DNA of 64,000 nucleotides from a virus. The notes beneath the pieces were generated by a model that saw only the letters and a program-made list of their open reading frames with translations, did no database searches and had not been told where the DNA came from. Each line of letters starts with the position of its first letter. Position 1 is the stretch's first letter. The translations under genes and the position numbers were made by a program. This document shows positions 1-9,900 of the stretch, piece after piece. The stretch covers positions 1 to 64,000 of IMG/VR virus record IMGVR_UViG_3300027973_000031; one strand, given 5' to 3'.

Positions 1-321
1 CCTTATGCTTTGAACAAAAGTATGATTGACGTTGTTAAACAAAATTTAAAAACCCTTGTGTTAACAGATAAGGGAGAAAGAATAATGATCCCAGAGTTTG
101 GCGTTGGATTAAATAAATTTTTGTTTGAAAATTTTAATCAAACAACTAAAATGCAAATTCAATCTGAAGTTGTTACTCAAGTAAGGCGATACATGCCGTT
201 TATTAACATAGATTTTGTAGAGGTTCTTGAAGATCCAAATAATTTAAACAACATGATAGTGCAGATACAATTTTCAGTTCCAGCACTAAATACAAGAGAC
301 ACATTAGTTTTGGGAGTATAA
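1..321 (+). CDS. 25: Baseplate wedge subunit, T4 gp25-like (5' truncated)
   Basis: The frame is open from the first base of the window (Pro-Tyr-Ala-Leu-Asn...), so the true start lies upstream. A TTG at base 10 is probably internal. The visible part carries the gp25/GPW signature: a Lys-Thr-Leu...Gly-Glu-Arg stretch, then 'PEFGVGLNKFLFEN', followed by a short beta-rich C-terminus. In contractile tails this small protein sits in the inner baseplate wedge and, with gp6, holds the sheath-initiating ring. The next gene is the gp6-like wedge protein, 3 bases downstream, as in T4-type gene order. Family assignment is from recognised motif and neighbour. The missing N-terminus cannot be judged. Confidence 0.82.
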   Translation, partial: PYALNKSMIDVVKQNLKTLVLTDKGERIMIPEFGVGLNKFLFENFNQTTKMQIQSEVVTQVRRYMPFINIDFVEVLEDPNNLNNMIVQIQFSVPALNTRDTLVLGV

Positions 322-324
322 TAA

Positions 325-2115
325 ATGCCAAAGACGAGACCGCCTATTTCATATACAAGCAGAGACTTCGAGTCTATTAAGAAAGATTTATTAAATTATG
401 TTAAGGTTTATTATCCAGATACATATAAAGATTTTAATGATTCTTCTTTTGGCGCTTTGATGATTGATTTGGTGGCATATGTTGGAGATATTTTATCATA
501 TTATGTAGATTATCAAGTAAATGAATCTTTCATCGAAACATCTTTGCAACAAAATAATGTTTTAAAAATAGCAAAACAACTTGGATATAAGTTACCAGGC
601 TACCCATCTTCAACTGGCATTTGTTCTTTTTATGTTGCAGTCCCTGCTCAAAGCAATGGCGGACAACCAAACTTAGATCTCGTACCTATTTTAAAAGAAG
701 GGACAACTTTATCATCTGAATCTGGCGCTTCTTTTATACTTGCAGAAAATGTAGATTTTAATAAACAAGGCGTTGAGATTACCGTTGGAGAAATTAATAC
801 CAATGGAACTCCTATAAATTACGTTTATAAATCATACGGAAAAGTTGTTTCTGGAGAGACAAAAACAAAAGATTTTATAATGGGAGATTATGTTAAATTT
901 TCTACAATAGATATAGGTGAAGAAAATGTTACAGAAATTATTTCCATAACAGATTCTGATGGTAACGAATATTACGAAGTAGATTATTTAACTCAAGATG
1001 TTATTTATAAAGCTGTTAAAAATACAGGAGCAGATTCTAATAATGTTCCGTATATTTTAAAACAATTTCAAACCTTTAGAAGATTTACTACAGAGTTTGA
1101 TATAGATGGTAATTGCACAATTCAGTTTGGAGGCGGCTCTGAAGCTGACTTTGTTGAGAATAATTTTATTGATCCAACATCAGTTGTTTTAAATTTTTAC
1201 GGCAAAAACTATGATACGGATTTATTATTTGATCCAAATCAAATAATAAAGAGTGAAAAACTAGGAATATCACCTGCAAATACAACTTTAACAATTAAAT
1301 ATAGAGTTAATCCAAGTTCAAATGCAAATGTTCCAATTGGATCTGTTAAAATTGTTACAAATCCAATAGTTGATTTTAGATCAAGCACTTATACAAAGGT
1401 AGAAGCGTTAACTTTGTTATCTCCTTTTGAATGTGACAATGAAGAAGCAATAGTTGGATATGTCGATGTTCCAACAGTAGAAGAACTAAGAATGAGATCT
1501 GCTGCTGCTTATTCTACACAGAATAGAGCAGTAACCAAACAGGATTATATAAACTTAATTTATAGAATGCCAGCTAAATACGGTTCAGTAAAAAGAGTAA
1601 ACGTTATTCAGGATCCTGATTCTATAAAAAGAGATATTAATATTTATGTTGTTTCCGTAGACGAAAACAGTTCTCTTACAACTGCGACCACAGCTTTAAA
1701 ACAAAATGTTAAAAATTGGATTTCAAATTATAAAATGATCAATGATGTTATTGATATTCTAGACGGATCAATAGTTAATATCGGGATTGAATTTGAAGTT
1801 GTAGTTGAATTGAATAAAGATGTAAATGCTACTTTGTCAGAATGTTTGAGCGTATTAAAAGAAAAATATAAACAAAAATTTGAGATGGGAGAGCCAATTT
1901 ATTTAACCGATATTTATAAACTTTTAAATAATGTTAAAAACGTAGTAGATACAAAAAACGTAAAAATAGTAGAAAAATCATCAGCAGGATATAGCTCAAC
2001 TCAATATTCTGTAGTAGATAATTTATCAAAAGATGGAAGATATTTATCTATACCACAGACTCATGTTTTTGAAATACAAGATTTAGATGCAGACATTAAG
2101 GGAGTAGCAGTATAA
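325..2115 (+). CDS. 6: Baseplate wedge protein, T4 gp6 / baseplate J-like
   Basis: A 596-residue protein. The N-terminus 'YTSRDFESIKKDLLNYV', then 'FNDSSFGALMIDLVAYVGD', is typical of gp6/J-type wedge proteins, which form the dimeric wedge and inner iris of the baseplate. The C-terminal third has the J-like region: 'VPTVEELRMRSAAAYSTQNRAVTKQDY' around residues 385-415, followed by a segment about aligning partner subunits. The length is close to T4 gp6 (about 660). It lies 3 bases after the gp25-like gene, and its stop overlaps the next ATG by one base, which implies translational coupling. No anomalies were seen. Confidence 0.85.
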   Translation: MPKTRPPISYTSRDFESIKKDLLNYVKVYYPDTYKDFNDSSFGALMIDLVAYVGDILSYYVDYQVNESFIETSLQQNNVLKIAKQLGYKLPGYPSSTGICSFYVAVPAQSNGGQPNLDLVPILKEGTTLSSESGASFILAENVDFNKQGVEITVGEINTNGTPINYVYKSYGKVVSGETKTKDFIMGDYVKFSTIDIGEENVTEIISITDSDGNEYYEVDYLTQDVIYKAVKNTGADSNNVPYILKQFQTFRRFTTEFDIDGNCTIQFGGGSEADFVENNFIDPTSVVLNFYGKNYDTDLLFDPNQIIKSEKLGISPANTTLTIKYRVNPSSNANVPIGSVKIVTNPIVDFRSSTYTKVEALTLLSPFECDNEEAIVGYVDVPTVEELRMRSAAAYSTQNRAVTKQDYINLIYRMPAKYGSVKRVNVIQDPDSIKRDINIYVVSVDENSSLTTATTALKQNVKNWISNYKMINDVIDILDGSIVNIGIEFEVVVELNKDVNATLSECLSVLKEKYKQKFEMGEPIYLTDIYKLLNNVKNVVDTKNVKIVEKSSAGYSSTQYSVVDNLSKDGRYLSIPQTHVFEIQDLDADIKGVAV

Positions 2116-3566
2116 TGAGCGTAAAGAGATATATTGCAAATTCGGACAATACAATAACAAATGCTTTTGATGCCACCCTTACTACAAGAGGCACAGGCTC
2201 AAATATGGGCGCGTCAGACATCCTTGAAGTTTTTAATATTTATGGGCAAACAAGTGGAGCGGCTGGTTATTCAACTGAAGAATCAAGAATCTTAATAAAT
2301 TTTCCCGTTTCATCAATAATTTCAGACAGATCTTCTGGATATATTCCTGCAAGTGGTTCTGTAAACTTCGTTGTAAAGCTCTACAATGCTGAACACTCCT
2401 CAACTACCCCGACAGAATTTACGCTCGTTGTAGCGCCAATCTCGCGCTCCTGGACGGAGGGATTTGGTCTGGATATGGATGAGTATAAGGATCTTGGAAT
2501 ATCTAATTGGATTTCTGCTTCTTCTACTTCTGGATGGACAAAACAAGGAGGAGATTTCATTACAGGTTCTGGTGCTTCAACTGGTTCATATTATTTTGAA
2601 ACCGGATTAGAAAATTTAGAAGTTGATGTAACCTCACAGGTTGAAAAATGGATTACCGGTTCAACTGGCTCTTACGGTCTTGGAGTATTTTTGACTTCAA
2701 GCTTGCTATCAGATACTCGTTCTTATTACACAAAGAAATTCTTTGGTAGAGGAAGCGAGTTCCAATTGTGGCGTCCACACATAGAAGCAAGATGGAATTC
2801 GCAAATTGCAGATGATCGTGGTAATTTTTATATTAGTAGTTCACTTTTGTCTACCGAAAATGTAAACACAGTTTATCTATACAATTATAGAAATGGTAAA
2901 CCGACTAATATTCCGTCAATAGGAACAAATAATGTCTACGTAAAAATTTACGAAACTCTTGGCGGATCTGCTTCTGCCATGCCTATTGCCGGTGGTGTAA
3001 GTTCTGGGAATACTTCTGTAGTAACCGGTGGGTGGGTTTCTACTGGAGTTTATTCTGCTTCCTTTGCTTATACGGGTTCTGCTTCGACCATTTATGATGT
3101 ATGGCAGAACCAAACTGGCACAACTTTATTTCATACTGGCACAATTTATCCGATAACTTATAATGCTTCAAGTGACTCTGGTATTACAGATTATGTGTTA
3201 AAAGTATCAAACGCTCAACAAAAATATTATCAAAATGATAAACCAAGACTAAGATTATTTGTTAGAGAAAAGAATTGGAATCCAACAATTTATACAGTTG
3301 CTTCGACAGAAATAGAACCAACCATAATTGAAAAAGCTTACTACCGTCTATTTAGAGTACAGGACAATTTTGAAGTTGTCCCCTATGGAACCGGAAGTAC
3401 TCAGCATACTCTCCTATCTTTTGATGTAAGCGGAAACTACTTTGATTTTGATATGTCTATTCTAGAAAAAGGATATATGTATGGATTCAAATTTGCTTTT
3501 GATTTACAACAAAACGGACAAGTTGAAGAACAACCATACGCCTTTAAATTTAGAGTAGAAGAATGA
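2115..3566 (+). CDS. Virion protein with DNRLRE-like beta domain, tail periphery
   Basis: A 483-residue protein, rich in Ser, Thr, Gly and Tyr as is usual for beta-structured tail parts. Residues about 50-225 resemble the DNRLRE/CBM96-type fold: 'ESRILINFPVSSI', later an 'LEVDVTSQVEKWITG' segment and a closing 'RPHIEARW' strand. That fold is found in surface and adhesion proteins. The C-terminal part (about 250-483) is beta-rich and unassigned. Its start codon overlaps the stop of the gp6-like gene and its stop overlaps the next ATG by 4 bases. In T4 this position holds gp7/gp8, but I see no clear similarity to either. A structural or receptor-facing baseplate role is inferred from context. 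Confidence 0.5.
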   Translation: MSVKRYIANSDNTITNAFDATLTTRGTGSNMGASDILEVFNIYGQTSGAAGYSTEESRILINFPVSSIISDRSSGYIPASGSVNFVVKLYNAEHSSTTPTEFTLVVAPISRSWTEGFGLDMDEYKDLGISNWISASSTSGWTKQGGDFITGSGASTGSYYFETGLENLEVDVTSQVEKWITGSTGSYGLGVFLTSSLLSDTRSYYTKKFFGRGSEFQLWRPHIEARWNSQIADDRGNFYISSSLLSTENVNTVYLYNYRNGKPTNIPSIGTNNVYVKIYETLGGSASAMPIAGGVSSGNTSVVTGGWVSTGVYSASFAYTGSASTIYDVWQNQTGTTLFHTGTIYPITYNASSDSGITDYVLKVSNAQQKYYQNDKPRLRLFVREKNWNPTIYTVASTEIEPTIIEKAYYRLFRVQDNFEVVPYGTGSTQHTLLSFDVSGNYFDFDMSILEKGYMYGFKFAFDLQQNGQVEEQPYAFKFRVEE

Positions 3567-6500
3567 GCTTAAAAGACTTCTTTAGCAAAAATAAATCTCA
3601 AGAAACTCCAACAAAACCATTGGTGCAAAAAAACATTAATGATTTTTCGGATTTATTGGAATCTGATAATTATGTTAAAGAATTTGATAAGAAAAACCAA
3701 AATCATTTATTAGATGTTGATTATAGTGATCCAAAAAACTTTGCAAAATTTGGATTGGCTAGAAAATATTATGAAAATATAGTTGGAAGAATTACAGACT
3801 ATTTTCCTTATGACGGTTCAAAATATGAACAGTTAAAGTTTGAAAATGATTTAAACCCACTAGAAAGATATATTTATAGTTTTGAGTATCCAAGATCAAC
3901 AGGTTATGTTGAATTTGGTAGAACATGGGCAGGAGCAAGTAACCTAAACAACGGTTTTGGTTCATCAAGCGCACCAGAATATATTAGTTTTTTTAATCAA
4001 ACAAAAAGTAATATTTATGATCCAACAAATTTAAGAAGAGAAAATACTAGATTTATTTTTACATCTGGTAGTACTATTGAATTTTGGCTGAAGAAGAATT
4101 CTTTTACAAACACGTCCTCACAGACCAATAAAGAGTGTATCTTTTACACTAGAACAAGCGACTCAGATAAAAGAGTGGCAATTTATGTATCTGGTGGTTC
4201 TTCAAACACATCTTCGATATATACAGAATTTTATTCTGGTACTTCAACATCACAGTTTTCTATAGGATTTAATACTGGTCTTACAACCATAGCTGATTCA
4301 AATTGGCATCATTATGCTTTTGTATATGGCACTTCTTCTAATGGTTATAGCATAGATTTTTATCTAGATGGAGCCTATAAAACAACGAGCACTCAATCAG
4401 CGACGATTGTAAATATTACAGGATCTTGCCTTGGTTATATTGGTGCTCTTGGTGGCAAATACAACTCTTCAACTGATTTAACTGGTTATGGAAAATTATC
4501 TGGATCTGTTGACGAATTTAGATTCTGGAACACAAAAAGAGACGCCCAACAAATAGGTTTAAATTATTTTAAGAATGTTGGCGGCGGGGCAAATACTGAT
4601 GATGCTAATATAAATTTAGGTGTTTATTTTAAATTTAACGAAGGTATAGTAGGAGCGAATTCAACAGATTCAGTTGTATTAGATTATTCTGGACATTTAT
4701 GTAATGGAACGTTTACTGGCTATTCTACTACTAGCCGCAATACAGGATCAGCAATAAGTACAGCTACGCAAAATATAGAAGTTGGCTCTCCAATAACTTA
4801 TTACGATAATCCCAGCGTCCAGTCTTTTTTGACAGAAAAATTGTATTTAGCTGATTCTCATGATTATACAAATAATTTTAGTTTAAAAAATTTATTACCA
4901 TCTTGGATAGTTGATGATGATTTACAAAATGGAGAAACATTACTAAATTTTACACAAGTAATCTCCAGTTATTTAGATACCCTTTATTTACAGATTGATA
5001 AATCAAAAGATATAAAGAACAAAGATTATTTACAATACAGCGGAAGTGAAGCTCCATTTAATGATTTATTGTTATCATCTGCGGGCTTTGAAACTCCAAA
5101 TTTGTTTATAAGTCTTGACGAGCTATCTTCTGTAGTATCCCAAAATAATCAAAAAGAATATACAGTTTTAATTAATGATTTAAAAAACATTGTTTACAAG
5201 AATATCTATAACAATTTAGATGTTATTTATAAATCTAAAGGAACTGAGAAGTCTTTTAGAAACTTAATTAAATGTTTTGGCGCAGATGATGATCTATACA
5301 AACTTAACATTTATTCTAATAAAACAAATTATCAACTAACAAGTTCTTATGTAAATCGATCGATTAAGAAAGACGTATTAGATCAAACAAATTATAGATA
5401 TAATCAGAATTCTAATTCTGTAATTTACTCTTATTATAACAGCTCCGATTCAAATACAACCTCTTGTATAACATCATCTGGTAACATTACTGGTGCTATT
5501 TGTTTTGAAAGTAATTTTTATTTTCCATCAAAACCAATAAACATTTATGAAACAGCAGCAGAGAAAAGTAATTTAAAAACCTATTCTTTGTTTGGAACAA
5601 GAGGCGCAAGTGATACATCCTCTTCTGTGACAAATGTTGCACAAGATAGCGCATCCTTTAGCGTTAGATATTGTGAAAGAGATGATAAAGCTTATTTCCA
5701 GCTTTACTCTGCTAAACATGGTATAGATCTAACATCAAGTTATTTTGATGAATTTTACAACAATAATCTTTGGAATATCTCGTTTCAGGTTTACCAAGAA
5801 AAAGTTTTAACAAATCCTGGATTCATCGTTAAGTTTTCTGGGTACTCTTACATCAATGATGATACTTTTAACAGTTTTGAACTAACTTCTTCCCTAAGTC
5901 AAGCAAGTGCTTCTGCTTTTTTCTCTTCTAATAAGAGAGTTTATGTTGGAGCAGAAAGAACAAATACAACAGGAACGATAAATTATTCTAGTAACCATAG
6001 AATTGCATCAACTATGGTTTGGATGGATCAGTTAAGTTCTTATGAACTAAAAGAGCATTCAAAAAATGCAAATAATGTTGGTAGAAAGAACGTTAGTCAG
6101 AATGCTTTGATAGGTAATAGTACTTACATACCAAAAGCAGAAACACTTATACTTCACTGGGATTATTCTACTATAACTTCTAGTGATGCATCTGGTAATG
6201 TTTTTTACATAAATGACTTAACTTCTGGTTCTGTTTCTGCACCATACGCAACTGGCTACTTGTCGAATTTTAAATCAAAAGTTTATACAGCCGCAGGGTA
6301 TGGATTTGAACCATCAGTCACAATTAAATCAAAAGAAATGATTTATGGACAAGAACAACAAGACCCAGAAAATATACTTTCAAGTAATTTGGTTAACATT
6401 TTAGAAAGTAATGATGATTATTATACAAAACAAGATAGACCAGAAAAGTTTTTCTTTGCAATTGAAACAAGCATGTATGACATTATTTCTAAAAACATGT

Positions 6501-6928
6501 TAAATTTCTTTGGATCAATAGTAGAATTTAATAATCTTATTGCCGATCCGTTAGCGGAGTATAGATTTGAGTATAAAGATTTAGACTTTTTTAGAAGAAT
6601 CTTTTTTGAAAAAATACAAAATACGATAGATTTAGAAAGATACGTTGAAGTGTACAAATGGATTGACGATGCATTAGATGGAATTTTAGGAAATTTAATA
6701 CCAGCATCTGCAAATGTTTCAGAAAAAGCAAGAACAATTATTGAAAATACAATTTTACAAAGAAATAAAGTAAAGAAACAAATTTATCCAAAATCATTTA
6801 TTTATTATGTGAAAGATGCAAAAAATAATGCTGGGGATCAATATTTATATGTTGGCAAGGCAGATATAAATAATGGAGCGACGGGTAAAGAAGGCATAAA
6901 ACCAATAGGTTCTTTAATTAAATCTTAA
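3563..6928 (+). CDS. Large baseplate/tail protein with LamG-like lectin domain
   Basis: An 1121-residue protein. Residues about 160-340 look like a laminin-G/concanavalin-type module: 'STIEFWLKKN', 'NWHHYAFVYGT', 'IDFYLDGAYK' and 'GSVDEFRFWNTKRDAQQI', the usual strand order of LamG_3 domains, which often bind glycans. The rest is unassigned. A region around 440-590 is more helical (SWIVDDD...LDTLYLQIDKSKDIKNKDYL), and the C-terminus (about 990-1121) has a conserved-looking 'FFRRIFFEKIQNTIDLERYVEVYKWIDDALDGIL' section. The start overlaps the upstream stop by 4 bases. Length and position suggest a gp7-like wedge position, but no homology to gp7 can be claimed. Confidence 0.6.
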   Translation: MSLKDFFSKNKSQETPTKPLVQKNINDFSDLLESDNYVKEFDKKNQNHLLDVDYSDPKNFAKFGLARKYYENIVGRITDYFPYDGSKYEQLKFENDLNPLERYIYSFEYPRSTGYVEFGRTWAGASNLNNGFGSSSAPEYISFFNQTKSNIYDPTNLRRENTRFIFTSGSTIEFWLKKNSFTNTSSQTNKECIFYTRTSDSDKRVAIYVSGGSSNTSSIYTEFYSGTSTSQFSIGFNTGLTTIADSNWHHYAFVYGTSSNGYSIDFYLDGAYKTTSTQSATIVNITGSCLGYIGALGGKYNSSTDLTGYGKLSGSVDEFRFWNTKRDAQQIGLNYFKNVGGGANTDDANINLGVYFKFNEGIVGANSTDSVVLDYSGHLCNGTFTGYSTTSRNTGSAISTATQNIEVGSPITYYDNPSVQSFLTEKLYLADSHDYTNNFSLKNLLPSWIVDDDLQNGETLLNFTQVISSYLDTLYLQIDKSKDIKNKDYLQYSGSEAPFNDLLLSSAGFETPNLFISLDELSSVVSQNNQKEYTVLINDLKNIVYKNIYNNLDVIYKSKGTEKSFRNLIKCFGADDDLYKLNIYSNKTNYQLTSSYVNRSIKKDVLDQTNYRYNQNSNSVIYSYYNSSDSNTTSCITSSGNITGAICFESNFYFPSKPINIYETAAEKSNLKTYSLFGTRGASDTSSSVTNVAQDSASFSVRYCERDDKAYFQLYSAKHGIDLTSSYFDEFYNNNLWNISFQVYQEKVLTNPGFIVKFSGYSYINDDTFNSFELTSSLSQASASAFFSSNKRVYVGAERTNTTGTINYSSNHRIASTMVWMDQLSSYELKEHSKNANNVGRKNVSQNALIGNSTYIPKAETLILHWDYSTITSSDASGNVFYINDLTSGSVSAPYATGYLSNFKSKVYTAAGYGFEPSVTIKSKEMIYGQEQQDPENILSSNLVNILESNDDYYTKQDRPEKFFFAIETSMYDIISKNMLNFFGSIVEFNNLIADPLAEYRFEYKDLDFFRRIFFEKIQNTIDLERYVEVYKWIDDALDGILGNLIPASANVSEKARTIIENTILQRNKVKKQIYPKSFIYYVKDAKNNAGDQYLYVGKADINNGATGKEGIKPIGSLIKS

Positions 6929-6939
6929 GAGAGTGAAGT

Positions 6940-9900
6940 ATGAGCCAAAGCACAAGAAACAAAATAAAATATAATGTAGTTTCTCAGGACGAAGAAAAGA
7001 TAAAAGGCGATGCCTTTAAATCCCGCTCTTATCTTTACACTTCAGAAACTAATCCTTTAGATACTTTTTACAAATATTATGCCAACAGAAACGATACTAA
7101 TTTATTTACTAGTGGAACTAATACAGAAACAAGAACACAAGTTCATGATTCTGTGTATACAGATTATAATAAAGACCAAGTTAATGTTGTTAAACTAAAA
7201 GAGTCTTTAACAAGTTTTTCGTATACTCAAGGATACAATACTGATGAGCAAAAGATATATGGTTATGTTAATGAATTATTGCAAAGAGATCCAACTCAAG
7301 TAATAACGTTTACAGAACAGCAAAGTGCAGACTTGGTTGCAAAAACAGGAATGTACATAAGAAATATAAAAGTTTATGGATCTAATGTTGGATTAAAAAA
7401 TTCCTACATGCCCGTGACAATAATTGCTCCATCTGACTTTAATGGTTATAGAAGTGTGTTATCAAGTTCTGGTGTTACAAAGGCTTATGACATAACTAAA
7501 ATACATAATGAAGGAGATATAAAATCTACATTACAAGGTCCGTTTACTACTCAACATGTTGGTGGATATGCGCATAGACATGTTGCCATAAATACTGGCA
7601 GTGATAATCAGTTTAATAGACCAGAAATGTTCTCTATTTCTGCTTCTGGGACTTCAATAAGTTTTACAAGTCCTCTTGGCTCCACTCCAAATTATAATAA
7701 ACTAGCAGTTCGTTTTTCTAGAGAAGGTGGAGCTAGAAGAGTTGTAAGCACAAAAAGAATTAAGACAACTGATCCAAGAATTGCCGGAAATTACTCAAAA
7801 AATTATGAAGTGTTTCAGGCGACAAATAGAAATGAAAACAATCTCTGGTTTAGATCTTATCCAACTGCAAGTTTCCCTCTTATTGATAGCCCGTTCATTT
7901 CCGGCGCTCAAGATTTTCAAGTACAAGATTTTACTCTTGGTGACGGTACAAATAGTGAAATGATTATTGCTCAAACTTTCGGAGCGCCAGGCGGTCCAGA
8001 GACAAGAGCAGCGCAAAATCTAGATCCAACATCAAGACAATTTTCTCCGTATAATACAGTTAACTATAGAAATCCTTCTGCTCGTTATTACCTAAATAAG
8101 AAATTTTTAGTTGATCATGCTGAGTACGGAAATTATACAACCGCTGGTTATGGCTTGACAGCTTCATTCCACGGAATTCAAAGAAATACAAACTATAATA
8201 TTACATCTTCTGGTGGTATTGTTAAAAAATACGACAATGCTTTTATAAGAAGAGAAATACCGGCTTCTCCTAGAGGGTACAGTTGGATAAATTCAAGATT
8301 TGGAACTGGGTCGTTTGATAACAATGTTTTTGTAAAAGATTATTCAAATCCTGGGATAACATTCTTAAGTAAGTCCTTAGATAGAAGCGTCTATTTTGAA
8401 ACTTATGGATTTAACACAACACAAGATGAAATGGTTAAAAGTTCGAGTTTTTCTGCTTATTCAACCACATTTACAGCCAGTAGTGCAACTTCATTAAATA
8501 CTTATTTGATTTCTAGAAATAAGCTTATGGGGTTTGGCACACAAAGACAGCTTTCAAATTATTACAACCCAATTAGATTAAAAACAAGAAAACAAGTAAG
8601 TTCAGTAGTTTCTGGGATTGGTTATTCTGGTGCTGATTTCGAAATTATAAAATCAAATTATGTGGGAAACATTGATGATAAAAAACAATTTGTTTATTAT
8701 CAACAATCTCCTATTAATTCTAAATACAGAAATATAGTTGTAGAATACAATTTAAGTGATGGTAATAAAGAAAACATTTCTTTACCATTTGCATCAAATT
8801 ATTCTTATTTAGGAGATTTTTACAACATTTCTTTAGATAGATTAGATACTCTTTATAAAGATGAAAGAAACATAAGATACGCAGATAAGAGCGGTTCTTT
8901 GTTTTATAAGTTATTAGAAGTTGATAAAGAAAAAATTCAAAACAACATAACAAATTCAAAAATAAATAAAATTTATTATAAAGAAAAACTTTGGCCAAAA
9001 ACAGAGAATTCTTATAGAAACATAGCAACAGGAAGAAGTTTGCTAAGTGTTTTATATACGTGGAATAGTAATTTTAATAATCGCTCAAGAGCGTCAACAC
9101 AAATTTTTGGTTGGGATCCAGGAAAGGATAGTTCTGCAGGGCAACTTAACTATCCAGCAAGTGGCAAAGAGTATGCTAGCGTTTGGCCTATGGATACTTA
9201 TACTTATCAAAGCGGAACTGTATTTATAGAAAAATCTGGTGTTTTGATGCATTTAGACAATCCAACATTTATTTCAAATAGTTATGCTGGCATTAATTTC
9301 ACTGGTTCTTATTTATTTCCCCCTTATGGCACCGAAATGCTTGGGACATGTTTATTTGGAAGAAATTTTAATACCAATAGACCACAAAACACTATACAGG
9401 ATTCTGTTAGTGTACCTTATTATGATAGCTACAAAACTGTAGCTTATGACGTAAAATATAATTTTAAAAATTATGCCGTTTTTTCTTCTTATAATCCAAC
9501 AGTTGTGTTAGGAAATTATTATAATGAAGGAACAACTCCACCAGTTAATTATGAATATATAGATTCTTATAATTTAATTGTTTCATTATCAACAGAATAT
9601 GATCCATTAGGCTTTAATATCGATTATTCTACTGGCCAAATAACTTTAAGTCAATTTTACGCAGACCGACGTAACTATACAGATTTTATAGACGTATTGC
9701 CTGATTTTAATAAAAATGAAGATTTAAAAATTTCTAAAATTAAATTTAATTTAAATACTGTTAAAAAATTTGTACCATTATCAGAATTTTACCCGTCAGA
9801 ACAATTAAGCAAAGTTTTACCAAAGAATTTTTATAAATATTTTATTAAAAATGGTGTATCAATAACTGATGCAGCCACTGGGGCTTTTATATTTTCCGGA

